Shown: positions 16,797 through 25,474, counted from the stretch's first letter. The stretch is DNA of 37,636 nt from Polyangiaceae bacterium (GCA_029261965.1 JAJDAH010000248.1:1-37636), one strand, 5' to 3'. The notes: generated from the sequence alone by a model not told the origin. Numbers and translations are program-made.

Positions 16797-18497
16797 ATGC
16801 GCGCCCTCTACGCTCTTCTTGTCAATCTACTGCTCCTGCTCTTTTGGCCGCTGCGGGCCTTCAGGCGGTCGCGGGCGGCGCCGCTCGGCGCGTGGGTCGA
16901 GGTCGAGATTGACGGTGCGGTCACCGAGGTGACCGGCAAACGCGCATTCTGGGACCGCCGTCCGCGCCCCGTCGCGCTCCACGCCTTGCGGAGACTGGTA
17001 GATCTCGTCGCAAACGACTCGCGGGTTCAAGGGCTGCTGCTCACCATCAAGGGACTGCACGGATCGAGCGCCACGGCGTCGTCGATCCGCGACGTGCTCG
17101 AGGGCCTGCGTGCCCGAGGTAAGCGCGTCGCGGTTCAGTTGCCCGATGGCGCGGGCACACGCGAGCTCCTCATCGCGTCCTCCGCGGACCTCTTCTTGCT
17201 CGGACCCGAGACGCATGTCGCCGCCATGGGCTTCGCGGTTCAAGCTCCCTACATCAAAGCTGCGCTGGACAAGGTCGGAGTCGAGCCGGAGGTCTTTGCT
17301 CGGGGCAAGTACAAGACCGCTGGCGAATCGCTGGTGCTTGGCGCGATGAGCGAGCCGCAACGCGAGCAGGTGGGAGAGATCCTCGATGCGTCTTGGCACG
17401 ATCTTCTGGATTCGTTGGCGAAGGGGCGTCGCGTCGATAGAGAGGTGGCGCGCGAGTGGGTCGAGCAAGGACCGTGGTCGGCCGAGAAAGCGGTGCAACG
17501 CGGGATCGCCGATGCCGTGTGTTTCCCCGATCAGGTAGCCAAAAAGCTGTCGCCAAAAAGCAAAGACGGCGCCCCGCTCGTGCCCGCTGGGCGTTACGTG
17601 CGTCGGCGTCGCCTGTCGTGGCGGCGATTCACTCGCCCCAAGGTCATCGGGGTCGTCGAGCTGCATGGCGCGATCGTCTCCAAGTCTCCTTCTCCGCTGA
17701 TGCACGTGGCAGAAGAAGGCTCGGTCAACGAGTCCCTCGAAACCGCTCGGGAAGACCGACGGGTTCTCGGGGTGGTCATTCACGTCGACTCACGCGGGGG
17801 GAGCGCTTTGGCATCGACGCGCATGCTGCACGAGATCCGTCGGCTGGCCGAAGAGAAGCCGGTCGTCGCCTACTTCGGAGACACGGCGGCCAGCGGGGGA
17901 TACATGGTGGGCTGTGGCGCTCACGCCATCGTCGCGCAGCCCAGCACCGTCACCGGGTCCATCGGCGTGGTCGCTGCGCGGCCGGTCATTGGTCGCTTGC
18001 TCGAGAAGCTCGGCATCACGATGGAAGTGGTGAAGCGTGGGGCCCGGGCGGACATGATGTCGCCCGCTCGCCATCTCGACGACGGTGAACGCGGAGCACT
18101 CGAGCAGCAGATAGAGGATTCCTATCAAGCGTTTCTTCGAATCGTGTCCGAGGGGCGCAACAAGACTGTCGACGAAGTCGATTTGTTGGCCAACGGGCGC
18201 GTGTACAGCGGTCGAGCCGCGGCGACCCACGGTTTGGTGGACCAGTTAGGCGGGTTCGACGTGGCTCTCGACCTGGTCCGCCAGAAGATCGGTCAACGGG
18301 GACATCGCCTCGAGCCGTCGGTCATCTCGAGCGCCCGAGCGAGCTCGCCCATGGCGGCGCTCACCGGGCGCACGCAAACGTGGCTCGACCTGATTCCTCG
18401 GGCCACGTCGGAGGCGGCTCTGCTGAGCATGGCGGCCCGCCGGGATAGGGTTTGGGCGTGGTGCGACGTGGGCGAGGTCGACGTGGGCGCGGAATGA
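16797..18497 (+). CDS. sppA: signal peptide peptidase SppA, long (67K) type
   Basis: This encodes 566 aa, the long two-repeat form. An N-terminal membrane anchor (about 5-18: YALLVNLLLLLFWP) precedes two ClpP-like domains. The N-terminal domain supplies the lysine in ARGKYKTAGES (Lys171 or Lys173). The C-terminal domain supplies the nucleophile Ser366 in GDTAASGGYMVG, followed by STVTGSIGVV. Membrane-bound SppA degrades cleaved signal peptides with a Ser/Lys dyad. The abundant lipoproteins and secreted proteins around it fit the role but are not proof of a link. It starts with ATG 108 bp after the phosphoesterase gene and may be its own transcription unit. Confidence 0.94.
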   Translation: MRALYALLVNLLLLLFWPLRAFRRSRAAPLGAWVEVEIDGAVTEVTGKRAFWDRRPRPVALHALRRLVDLVANDSRVQGLLLTIKGLHGSSATASSIRDVLEGLRARGKRVAVQLPDGAGTRELLIASSADLFLLGPETHVAAMGFAVQAPYIKAALDKVGVEPEVFARGKYKTAGESLVLGAMSEPQREQVGEILDASWHDLLDSLAKGRRVDREVAREWVEQGPWSAEKAVQRGIADAVCFPDQVAKKLSPKSKDGAPLVPAGRYVRRRRLSWRRFTRPKVIGVVELHGAIVSKSPSPLMHVAEEGSVNESLETAREDRRVLGVVIHVDSRGGSALASTRMLHEIRRLAEEKPVVAYFGDTAASGGYMVGCGAHAIVAQPSTVTGSIGVVAARPVIGRLLEKLGITMEVVKRGARADMMSPARHLDDGERGALEQQIEDSYQAFLRIVSEGRNKTVDEVDLLANGRVYSGRAAATHGLVDQLGGFDVALDLVRQKIGQRGHRLEPSVISSARASSPMAALTGRTQTWLDLIPRATSEAALLSMAARRDRVWAWCDVGEVDVGAE

Positions 18498-18534
18498 CGG
18501 CGGACCGTCGCCTCCCTGTCGGAAAAGGCCAAAT

Positions 18535-18556
18535 GCCACCCCGCGGGGGCTTATTT
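18535..18556 (+). terminator. candidate Rho-independent terminator after sppA
   Basis: GCC(A)CCC-CGC-GGGGGC forms a six-pair GC stem with one bulged A and a 3-nt loop, followed directly by TTATTT. It lies 37 bp after the sppA stop codon and before the next kinase gene, where a transcript end is expected. Confidence 0.45.
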
Positions 18557-18648
18557 CCGCGCTCTCGACCAAAGCCCGTGCTGAGCGATTGCAGATTTCA
18601 CCGAGATCGAGGACGCTAGCGCGACTAAAAACCAGTGAATTCGCGCGC

Positions 18649-20343
18649 ATGAGTCAGCCCACCGGAAACCCGCCGCCCCTGTCGCACGGAACCATCGTCA
18701 GCGACCGGTACGAGATCCGCCAAAGCCTCGGCAAGGGTGGAATGGGTGAGGTGTTTCTGGCGCACGATCGCAGCACGCAGGAGACGGTCGCGCTGAAGAT
18801 CGTTCGCGCCGAGGCTCGAATGCCCGGGGACGACGAGGCGCTTCGCCAAGAAGTCCTGTTGGCTCGCTCGATCGGCCATCCGAACGTCTGCCGTGTTCAC
18901 GACTTGGCGCCGAGCCAATGGGGGCCGATTCTCGTGATGGAGCACATCGCGGGACAAACGCTCCACACTCATATCCGCAGGAAAAAGGCTCAAGGCGGCT
19001 ACACCGCCGACGAGTTCCGGAAAATCGCCAGCGAAGCGTCCGCGGGGCTCGCCGCGGTGCATGCCCAGGGTTTGGTTCATGGCGACTTGAAGCCCGGCAA
19101 CGTCATGGTCACCGCGGATCGCGCGATCATCCTGGATTTTGGTTTTGCTCAAGAGCGGGCGCGTACCAGCAAGCGCCGCCCGGGAGCGCCTCCGGATGGC
19201 GGTACCCCAAACTACATGGCGCCCGAGCGCTTGCGGTCGGGGGGAGCCAGCGAGGAGGACGATATCTACGCCCTCGGCCTGACACTCTGGGAAATGTGGA
19301 CCTGTCGGGTCCCCGAGCCCGGCTATCGGCCGCGCGCCAAGCCGATGCGATCGCAGATCATGTTCGACGTGCCCGCGGGTTTGAGCGTCGACGAGGTCAA
19401 ACAGGTCTTCCGTTGTCTCACCGACGACCCCGCGATGCGCCCGCAGGCGCGACATCTTCGGTTCCACAACCCGAGCGCGCTGACGACGAGCCAAATTCAG
19501 ATCCCGCGAGAACGACTCTCTCCGGGCCCCCCGCCCGGCCGGAACGTGTCCGAGGGGTTCACACCCGCCTCGCAGGCACTGCTGCTCACGTTCGCGAGCA
19601 ACGCCCCGCAGGCGGCCGGAAGCGTCTACTCACTCGACAAACCCACGCTGACGCTCGGTCGCCGCAGTAATCAGGACATCACGATGCCCGAGGCGACGTG
19701 TTCGGGCTCCCACGCGATCGTCAAGTGGCAACAGGGCAGCTGGATCATCGAAGACACGGGCAGCACCAATGGCACCTACGCGGACCACAGCTATGAGCGC
19801 AAGAAGTCCGTGCCGCTCTTGCACGGCGGCGAAGTCCAGCTGGGAGAATGCCGCATCAAACTGGTGAGCTTCCAGGAAGGCTCTCCGGCCCACGAGCGGG
19901 CGCGGGCGTACTTGTCGCGGCGAGACGGTCTCACCGGCCTCTCCGCGCGGGACCAGTTCATGCGTCAACTCCAGGACGACCTGTCGTTCGCCGAGTGGGA
20001 TGCCGTACCGCTGAGCGTCGCCCGCTATGAAGTGCGCGGACCGAACCGCCTCGTGAGCGATCGACCGACGATTTTGGAGATGCTCGCTCTGCGGCGGGCA
20101 GCGCAACGGGTCATCGAGCTCACGGAAATGATGGTGCTCAGCATCATTCCCGTGACGGCTGGGCGTGTCGGCCCGCTCAAGTTCGCCGTGGCGATTACTG
20201 GTCCGGGTATCGAAGAGGCGCGGCACCTGGTCGAGCAGATTGTTTCGCAAGTTCAGGGACTCATGCCGGAGGCGCTCGATCTCGCGGCGACAATCGTGAA
20301 AGCCGAAAAGGGTCAGCCCGTTTCCGCGCTCGTGGATGGTTGA
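18649..20343 (+). CDS. Ser/Thr kinase-FHA-degenerate GGDEF fusion protein
   Basis: This encodes 564 aa. The kinase domain spans about 21-275: GKGGMGEVF, ATP-binding Lys50, catalytic loop VHGDLKPGN (143-151) where the usual HRD Arg is Gly145, DFG (163-165) and YMAPE. An FHA phosphothreonine-binding domain spans about 325-408 (LTLGRRSNQDI, SGSHAIV, DTGSTNGTY, GGEVQLGECRI). The last 140 residues resemble a diguanylate cyclase: RRDGLTGLSARDQFMRQL (424-441) is the typical start. Where GGDEF should stand the chain reads GRVGPLKFAVAITG (505-518), so it should not make cyclic-di-GMP. No membrane span is present. Loss of the HRD Arg suggests activation-loop phosphorylation is not needed for activity. 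ATG 18649 begins a short linker before the kinase. Confidence 0.9.
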   Translation: MSQPTGNPPPLSHGTIVSDRYEIRQSLGKGGMGEVFLAHDRSTQETVALKIVRAEARMPGDDEALRQEVLLARSIGHPNVCRVHDLAPSQWGPILVMEHIAGQTLHTHIRRKKAQGGYTADEFRKIASEASAGLAAVHAQGLVHGDLKPGNVMVTADRAIILDFGFAQERARTSKRRPGAPPDGGTPNYMAPERLRSGGASEEDDIYALGLTLWEMWTCRVPEPGYRPRAKPMRSQIMFDVPAGLSVDEVKQVFRCLTDDPAMRPQARHLRFHNPSALTTSQIQIPRERLSPGPPPGRNVSEGFTPASQALLLTFASNAPQAAGSVYSLDKPTLTLGRRSNQDITMPEATCSGSHAIVKWQQGSWIIEDTGSTNGTYADHSYERKKSVPLLHGGEVQLGECRIKLVSFQEGSPAHERARAYLSRRDGLTGLSARDQFMRQLQDDLSFAEWDAVPLSVARYEVRGPNRLVSDRPTILEMLALRRAAQRVIELTEMMVLSIIPVTAGRVGPLKFAVAITGPGIEEARHLVEQIVSQVQGLMPEALDLAATIVKAEKGQPVSALVDG

Positions 20344-20376
20344 GCAGAGCGGCGTTCGCCTCGTTGGCTGGTCGTA

Positions 20377-21075
20377 ATGGCTGGACCATCGGGACCGACC
20401 AGACCGACGCTACCCTCGTGGAGCGAGCCGGGATTCCGCCGCCTCGGCGTTGGGGGCGGTGGTGGTGGGGATCGACCCATCCGCGCCCAGCTCGTGGTCG
20501 CGCTGACCGCTGGGCTCATCTTGCTCGCCGTGCCGCTGTACCTCTGGCGGCGCCCGAGCGGCGTCGAAAACCTCCCACAAGACGCGGGCACGGTGCCGGT
20601 TCAGACCGTGCCCGCCATCATGGAGGCCGGCGCCGCCGTCGTGAAAAACGCCGAGTCCAAAGGACGCGAGCCCATCGAGCTTTCGGCGGTGCAGCAGGTG
20701 AAGTGTTCCGCGTCACCCGGAGCGAGGGGACAGACCGGGAACCTTTGTGACCGGCTGGCGTTTTTCGAGGAGGCCCTCGCCAAGGCGATCCGCGCCACCT
20801 TCGACTGTGCGCCGAAAACTGGGCGCCGCGGCAACGTCAACTACGTGCTCGCGGTCGATTTCCGGCGCCGAGGTCTTCGGGTCTATCCGGGAAAAAGCGG
20901 TCAGTGGCACGGTCCGCAGGCCAAACGAGCCGCCGCTTGCGTGCGCAAGGCTCTCCCCAAACCCGAGTGGGGCGCAATGCGCCATCAGTACAGCTATTAC
21001 CTCATAGCAATCATGGCCACGTACCTCGCGCCTCACGAGCTGGCCGATCCGGACGCTCCCCCCACGTTCGAGTGA
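20377..21075 (+). CDS. single-span membrane protein with Cys-containing periplasmic domain (AgmX-like?)
   Basis: This encodes 232 aa. After a Gly-rich N-terminus a membrane segment lies at about 37-57 (AQLVVALTAGLILLAVPLYLW). The periplasmic part has a core at about 100-215, with cysteines in KCSAS, LCDRL, DCAP and AACVRKAL and a pattern 'GNVNYVLAVDF... AAACVRKALPKPEW'. This pattern recalls the AgmX/PglI C-terminal or TonB-like domain of Myxococcota gliding and transport proteins, but the match is weak. It starts 33 bp after the kinase-FHA gene, so the two probably share a transcript and may act in one pathway. Confidence 0.72.
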   Translation: MAGPSGPTRPTLPSWSEPGFRRLGVGGGGGGDRPIRAQLVVALTAGLILLAVPLYLWRRPSGVENLPQDAGTVPVQTVPAIMEAGAAVVKNAESKGREPIELSAVQQVKCSASPGARGQTGNLCDRLAFFEEALAKAIRATFDCAPKTGRRGNVNYVLAVDFRRRGLRVYPGKSGQWHGPQAKRAAACVRKALPKPEWGAMRHQYSYYLIAIMATYLAPHELADPDAPPTFE

Positions 21076-21201
21076 CCGGAACAAATCGAGCGGCGGCAGT
21101 GTTCGCTCAATTGATCCGGGCGGGGTCGAAATTCGACCAAAACTTCTCGGAGACTCGAACGTCATAGAGGTCCACGAAGCCGCTGCCGACCAGCGCTCGT
21201 G

Positions 21202-21208
21202 AAGGAGG
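21202..21208 (+). promoter_or_regulatory. strong ribosome binding site for the ARPP-1 lipoprotein
   Basis: AAGGAGG lies 7 bases ahead of the ATG at 21216. It is a near-perfect Shine-Dalgarno sequence, which most genes in this window lack, and it fixes the start of the following gene. It suggests comparatively strong translation. Confidence 0.8.
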
Positions 21209-21215
21209 TTCCGAG

Positions 21216-22391
21216 ATGCGACAAAGGGTTCGTGGGGCAGGGGTGCGTCGTCGATTGACGCTGCTCTTTCTGTTGATCTTGACGATGGCGTTCACTGCGT
21301 GTCGATCGGCGCGCAACGACGCGGAGCCGGGCATCGCCCTCCGGGGTAACAGCTCCCCCAGCCAGCTGGCTCCCCAGCCGAAAGGCACCACCAACATGTC
21401 CGCTTCACAAAAGCTCGAGAATTATTCGATCGGTGCCCCGCAGGTCTTCGAGAACCTGACGATATTCCCCGTCACCGCCAAGACGCAGCTCGAGGTCGGG
21501 CCAATGACCACCCTCGAGACCGCGCTCGAAAAGAATCGCGCCGAGGTTCGCGAGCTCGGCGCGGAGGAAGCTCAGGGGCGAAACGATCTGGCTTCGGCCG
21601 AGGTCGGGACACTCATCATCGAGAACCGAGGGGCGGTGCCGATCTACGTGCTGGCGGGTACGATCCTCCAGGGAGGGAAGCAGGACCGTCAGGTGGGGCA
21701 GGACTTCGTCGTGAGCGCCCGCACGACGGCGCCGGTCGACGCCTTCTGCGTGGAGCAGGGGCGGTGGGACGCGAGTCGCGATGGAGAGCACACCAAGGGG
21801 CGCTTCAAGACGATGAAGTCGCTCGCGACGAGCAAGGTGAGAAGCGCGGGCCAGTACGAAAAGGATCAGTCGAAGGTCTGGTCGAAGGTGGCCGAAGCGA
21901 ACGCGTCTCAGGGGAAGAACCCGGAGTCCGGAACACTCGTGGCCACTCTCGCCGATGGGGAAGTGGAAAAGAAGCAGCGTGAGCTCGCGCAGAAGGTTCA
22001 GGGATATCTTCGGCGTGTCTCGCCGCAATCCGACGTCGTCGGATTCGCCTACGCCGTGGATGGGCGCGTGCGCTCGGTTCGCTACTTCGCGAACCACTCG
22101 GTCTACGCGCTCTACCGCGAGTCTCTGGCCAACACCGCGGCCGTGGACGCCATCACCGCCCGCGGGGGCAAACCCGCGAAGTCGCCGCCCAAGGTCAGCG
22201 ATTCGGACGTGCGGCGCTTCGTCCGCGACATCGACGCGGTTCGACAAGCCGAGGCGCGGGACACCAAAGCGGGCAACGTCAACGTCTATCGCGAGTCGAA
22301 GAAGGGGTACGGCTCGAAAACGACCCTCAAGCCGCGGAACGCGGCAAGCGCGAGCCCGGTGGAGCTGAGCTCGGACTACGCATCGAAGTAG
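21216..22391 (+). CDS. ARPP-1 family (DUF6569-like) lipoprotein
   Basis: This encodes 391 aa. The lipoprotein signal (RRRLTLLFLLILTMAFTAC) puts the lipidated residue at Cys29. Residues about 70-300 match the pattern of the ARPP-1 domain as I recall it: YSIGAPQVFENLTIFPV, an acidic helical region, VGTLIIENRGAVPIYVLAGTILQGGKQDRQVG (about 130-161), and the hallmark CVEQGRW (178-184). A helical section with Gln/Lys (SKVWSKVAEANASQGKN) follows, then VVGFAYAVDGRVRSVRYFANHSVY. The C-terminus is basic. No catalytic role is established for this family. The lipid anchor puts it at the envelope. It is convergent with the Omp85 operon's last gene. Confidence 0.85.
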   Translation: MRQRVRGAGVRRRLTLLFLLILTMAFTACRSARNDAEPGIALRGNSSPSQLAPQPKGTTNMSASQKLENYSIGAPQVFENLTIFPVTAKTQLEVGPMTTLETALEKNRAEVRELGAEEAQGRNDLASAEVGTLIIENRGAVPIYVLAGTILQGGKQDRQVGQDFVVSARTTAPVDAFCVEQGRWDASRDGEHTKGRFKTMKSLATSKVRSAGQYEKDQSKVWSKVAEANASQGKNPESGTLVATLADGEVEKKQRELAQKVQGYLRRVSPQSDVVGFAYAVDGRVRSVRYFANHSVYALYRESLANTAAVDAITARGGKPAKSPPKVSDSDVRRFVRDIDAVRQAEARDTKAGNVNVYRESKKGYGSKTTLKPRNAASASPVELSSDYASK

Positions 22392-22402
22392 GTCGACGCG
22401 GC

Positions 22403-22416
22403 GCGCTATCTAGCGC
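22403..22416. terminator. palindrome between convergent genes
   Basis: GCGCTA-TC-TAGCGC is a perfect inverted repeat located between two convergent genes, where a bidirectional transcript end is expected. The two-base loop is too tight for a full six-pair stem and there is no T run, so the assignment is tentative. Confidence 0.3.
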
Positions 22417-22455
22417 AAGTGGCTACGGTTGCTACTTCCGAGCCAGACCGTTCGC

Positions 22456-23037
22456 TCACCGTTTCTTCCGAACGTCGAGGCGTAGGCTAACGTTCGCAAC
22501 CGCTCTGCCGAGCACGTCTTTCCGGTCGTCACGTGGAGTGCGCTCTCGGAGGTCGGCGAGGTCGTCGACGAAGGCACCGACTTCGTTTTCCTCGAAGCAG
22601 CGTTCGAGCTCGACGCGCAGCTTCTTGGCTAGCGCCGGGGCTCGACCACCCGTCGAGATCGCCACCTCCAGGGACCCAGCGCGAGCCTTCGCCACGTGCG
22701 CGAAGCTGTTGAACTCCGGCTGATCCAGAGCGCAGAACAATGTGTGGCGACTTGTCGCCTCGTCGGCGATTCGTCGCGCAAGCTCGGGGTTTTGGTCTAC
22801 CAGCGTGACTAACCAGGCATCGCGGATGTCGTCGACGTCGAACTCGCGGACCACGAGGTCGATTTCGCCGTTTTCGGCCCAGCGGCGAACCGCCTCCGAG
22901 GGAGCCTCGCTCACGACCCTCACCTGGGCACCCGCGCCCAAAAGGCTCGCGACCCTCGCGTCGAGCTCGGAGCCGATCCCGACGACGACGCAGCGCCTGC
23001 CCAAGAGGTCGAGTGCGACGACGAAGGGCGTGGTCAC
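22456..23037 (-). CDS. precorrin-2 dehydrogenase / sirohydrochlorin ferrochelatase-like protein
   Basis: This encodes 193 aa and corresponds to the N-terminal (CysG-B/Met8-like) part of siroheme synthase without the methyltransferase half. Visible features are a Rossmann fold (FVVALDLLGRRCVVVGIGSELDARVASLLGAGAQVRVV, about 5-42), ALDQPEFNSFAHVAKARAG (103-121) with Asp105 at the catalytic Asp position, and LEVAISTGGRAPALAKKLRVELE (123-145). This family oxidises precorrin-2 with NAD+ and inserts iron to form siroheme. The glycine motif is VVGIGSEL rather than the usual GGGxVA, so cofactor use could differ. The GTG start overlaps the upstream stop (GTGA). Linkage to outer membrane genes, rather than other tetrapyrrole genes, is unusual. 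Confidence 0.8.
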   Translation of the reverse strand: MTTPFVVALDLLGRRCVVVGIGSELDARVASLLGAGAQVRVVSEAPSEAVRRWAENGEIDLVVREFDVDDIRDAWLVTLVDQNPELARRIADEATSRHTLFCALDQPEFNSFAHVAKARAGSLEVAISTGGRAPALAKKLRVELERCFEENEVGAFVDDLADLRERTPRDDRKDVLGRAVANVSLRLDVRKKR

Positions 23038-23738
23038 TTCTTCTTCTCCTTGGGCTTCGGCACGATGGCGCGGGCGTTCTTGGTCGTAAAAATGAGCTGG
23101 CGCTCGGCCGGGCCGATCATCCGGAGGAACAGGCTGGTGAACGTGCTGAAGAGGGCGTCGCTCGGACCCGCGGTCGCAGTGCTCGTCGGGCGACTCACCC
23201 AGCGCTTGATTTTCTTGAGGAGCTCCGGGCTGATCGGATTCACGAGTACGGAGCCCGTCATGTAGAGCGTCGCCCCAGCCGGCACTTGTGCTCCCGTCGC
23301 CGTATGAAGTCGGCGAGCCTCGGCGCAGCGGCGGAGCACGCCTTCGACGGTCAGCGTTTTTTCGACGCCGATTTTGCCCGGACGATTGATTTCTACGCGG
23401 TAGTACTCCTCCCACACCAACCACGTGACGCGGCAACTCTGCGCCGTGGCGGCCAGCGGCGTTTTCGAGCCCGTCCGATAGAGTGTGCCGGTGAAGACAA
23501 TCGTCGTCGGAAGGCCGCGACTGAGCTTCTGGCGGATCTTCCGGTCGACCGCGTCGCGAAACGACGTCGTTGCGCTGAGCTTCGAGCGCTTCTCGTCCCA
23601 GTCGAATCGAGCGCTGCGCTTGGGGGGCTCCTTGGGCTTCTTCTGCGCGACGGCCACCGCTGGCGGCAACCACACGAGCGCGGAGAAAAAAAACGAGAGC
23701 AGCGCGCGCGACAGAACGCTCTGTCGCGGCCAGTTCAT
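23034..23738 (-). CDS. secreted protein of unknown function in the Omp85 operon
   Basis: This encodes 234 aa. An N-terminal signal peptide (about 1-31, ending AVAVAQ) precedes a basic linker and a beta-rich body: FDWDEKRSKLSATTSFRDAVDRKIRQKLSRGLPTT and CRVTWLVWEEYYRVEI. The layout 'strand, short helix, L.RGLPT.I.F.G.LYR' resembles the periplasmic DUF4390 family, but I am not certain. The end is strongly basic (KPKEKKK). The start ATG overlaps the Omp85 gene stop and its stop overlaps the next GTG, so it is coupled on both sides. It is probably a periplasmic partner of the outer membrane protein. Confidence 0.8.
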   Translation of the reverse strand: MNWPRQSVLSRALLSFFFSALVWLPPAVAVAQKKPKEPPKRSARFDWDEKRSKLSATTSFRDAVDRKIRQKLSRGLPTTIVFTGTLYRTGSKTPLAATAQSCRVTWLVWEEYYRVEINRPGKIGVEKTLTVEGVLRRCAEARRLHTATGAQVPAGATLYMTGSVLVNPISPELLKKIKRWVSRPTSTATAGPSDALFSTFTSLFLRMIGPAERQLIFTTKNARAIVPKPKEKKK

Positions 23739-25474
23739 CGTCCCGCTCCCGGTCGGTTGCCGCCGTTGACAGGAATGAATCCGAGAGCGTTGGCGAACGC
23801 GAACACGAACCCGCCCGCGCTCGTGTCCATCCGGAAACCGAGGTTGCCCGTGAGGTCGATGGGCACCCGCGCCGCTCCGGAGTATCCGGTCGCGGGATCG
23901 TTGATGTCTCGACGATCCGCGAGGCCAAAGATGCCGAACGACGTGAAGAAGTCGATTCCGAAAACCGACCGTGTTCCGCGGTAGAGCGGGATCCGGTATT
24001 CCGCGGCGATTTTTCCGGCGAAGTTTCCGCGACGAACCTCGATGATGTCCGTGCCGAGAAAGTTCGGGCTCGGGCGTCGCTCGAAGTTCAACCCGAGCAC
24101 ACGCGATGGCCGAAAGTCACTGAAGTCGTTGACGTAGTACTTCTCGAAAAATGGCGGATCGCCCGCGATGGCTCCGGTGAACAACTCGAGGCGAATGACG
24201 TGGTCCCATTCGAGGTGCCACCACTTGTTCACTTCGATGTCGACGCGGGTGTACTGGTAGTCGCTCCCGATCGGCTGAAGGCTCACTTCGCCCGAAGCGG
24301 TGACGAACCAACCCCGGGTCGGCAGTACAGGGTGATCTCGGGTGTCGTGCCGAAGCGTTCCCTTGATGGTCGAGAGGATGCTGCGGTTGGGCAAGATGTC
24401 GAAGTCGATGGGCTCCCGATCCAGTCCGCGCAGATGGCTGGCAGCGTCCTTGACTTCGGCGTCGATCGCCTCGAGCCGGTAGTTCAGCCAAAGCTGCGTC
24501 GTGACCGAAAGGTCCCGACCGATTCCGAGGTTGCCGCCGAATCTGCGATACGGAACGACGGCAAAGTCCGGCACGTCGGTCGGATCTCCGGGGTCGAATA
24601 GAACTTCGTCGTTCCCGAAAAAGTCGCGTGCGTTGTTGAAGAGGAGCTCTCCGCCGGTCATCCAGCGACGGCCGAGGAACGATGCGGGGTCGACGAAACG
24701 AACCCGTATCCCGAACTGATCCTGCGGCACGCCGAACGCCATCGCCGTACCGAGAGTGATTCCCGTGCCAGCGAGATTCGTTTCCGCGGCGCTGATGCCG
24801 CCGTAGGCACTCAACGGTTTGGCCTCGCCGCCGGTCGTCGCGTTTCCGCTGAGGCCCATCCAAATGTCGCTCAGCACCAGCGTGTTGCGTTCGACGACCT
24901 CGATGACGAGGATCACGTGTCCGCGCTGAGCGCCCTTGCGTAGAGCCAACTGCACGTCGCGGAAAAAACCCGTGCCGAGCAACCGATACCGGGTCAGCTC
25001 GATGCGGGTGTCATCGACATCGAGCACGTCGCCTGCCTCGAACGGCACGTAGCGGAGCACCGTGCGGGCGCGCGTCTTTCGGTTGCCCCGAACCTCGATG
25101 GCTTGGAGCACGTAGCGGACGGCGCCGTCGGATTCGAAAGCGTCTCCTCTCGCTGTGGGAACGACCGTGGGCGAAACTCGTGCAGGGATGTCATCCACAG
25201 GAGGCGGTTCGGCCACGGCCGGTGGGGGAACGGGGGCCGATCGTTTTCCGCCGCCCCAGGTGTCCATGGGTTCGTCCGGCGGGTTGGACGGCGCTTCAGA
25301 CGCGCCCGGCTCGGGTGGTTTCGGCGCGCCGGCCTCGGGTTCGCCCTCGGGGTTCGGGTCCGGGGCGTCCGGCTGCGCCCACGCGACCGATGTCGAGAGC
25401 AGCGTCGCCCCGATGGCGGCGAGCGCGACTCGGCGCATCGTGCGTATGACGGAGCGCCCCCGCACGGGATTCAT
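23735..25474 (-). CDS. Omp85-superfamily outer membrane protein (BamA/TamA-like)
   Basis: This encodes 579 aa. A signal peptide (ending near SVAWAQ) is followed by a long Pro/Ala/Glu-rich linker. One POTRA-like module follows at about 118-205 (YVLQAIEVRGNRKTRARTVLRYVPFEAGDVL... RYRLLGTGFFRDVQLAL... VILVIEVVE). The remainder is a predicted 16-strand barrel of the surface-antigen/Omp85 type, with DTRDHPVLPTRGWFVTASGEV characteristic of the superfamily. It should assemble or translocate proteins across the outer membrane. A single POTRA is fewer than BamA's usual five. Alternative starts are the GTG at 25480 and an ATG at 25438, the latter giving a tighter signal peptide. It is the first gene of a three-gene overlapped operon. 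Confidence 0.9.
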   Translation of the reverse strand: MNPVRGRSVIRTMRRVALAAIGATLLSTSVAWAQPDAPDPNPEGEPEAGAPKPPEPGASEAPSNPPDEPMDTWGGGKRSAPVPPPAVAEPPPVDDIPARVSPTVVPTARGDAFESDGAVRYVLQAIEVRGNRKTRARTVLRYVPFEAGDVLDVDDTRIELTRYRLLGTGFFRDVQLALRKGAQRGHVILVIEVVERNTLVLSDIWMGLSGNATTGGEAKPLSAYGGISAAETNLAGTGITLGTAMAFGVPQDQFGIRVRFVDPASFLGRRWMTGGELLFNNARDFFGNDEVLFDPGDPTDVPDFAVVPYRRFGGNLGIGRDLSVTTQLWLNYRLEAIDAEVKDAASHLRGLDREPIDFDILPNRSILSTIKGTLRHDTRDHPVLPTRGWFVTASGEVSLQPIGSDYQYTRVDIEVNKWWHLEWDHVIRLELFTGAIAGDPPFFEKYYVNDFSDFRPSRVLGLNFERRPSPNFLGTDIIEVRRGNFAGKIAAEYRIPLYRGTRSVFGIDFFTSFGIFGLADRRDINDPATGYSGAARVPIDLTGNLGFRMDTSAGGFVFAFANALGFIPVNGGNRPGAGR

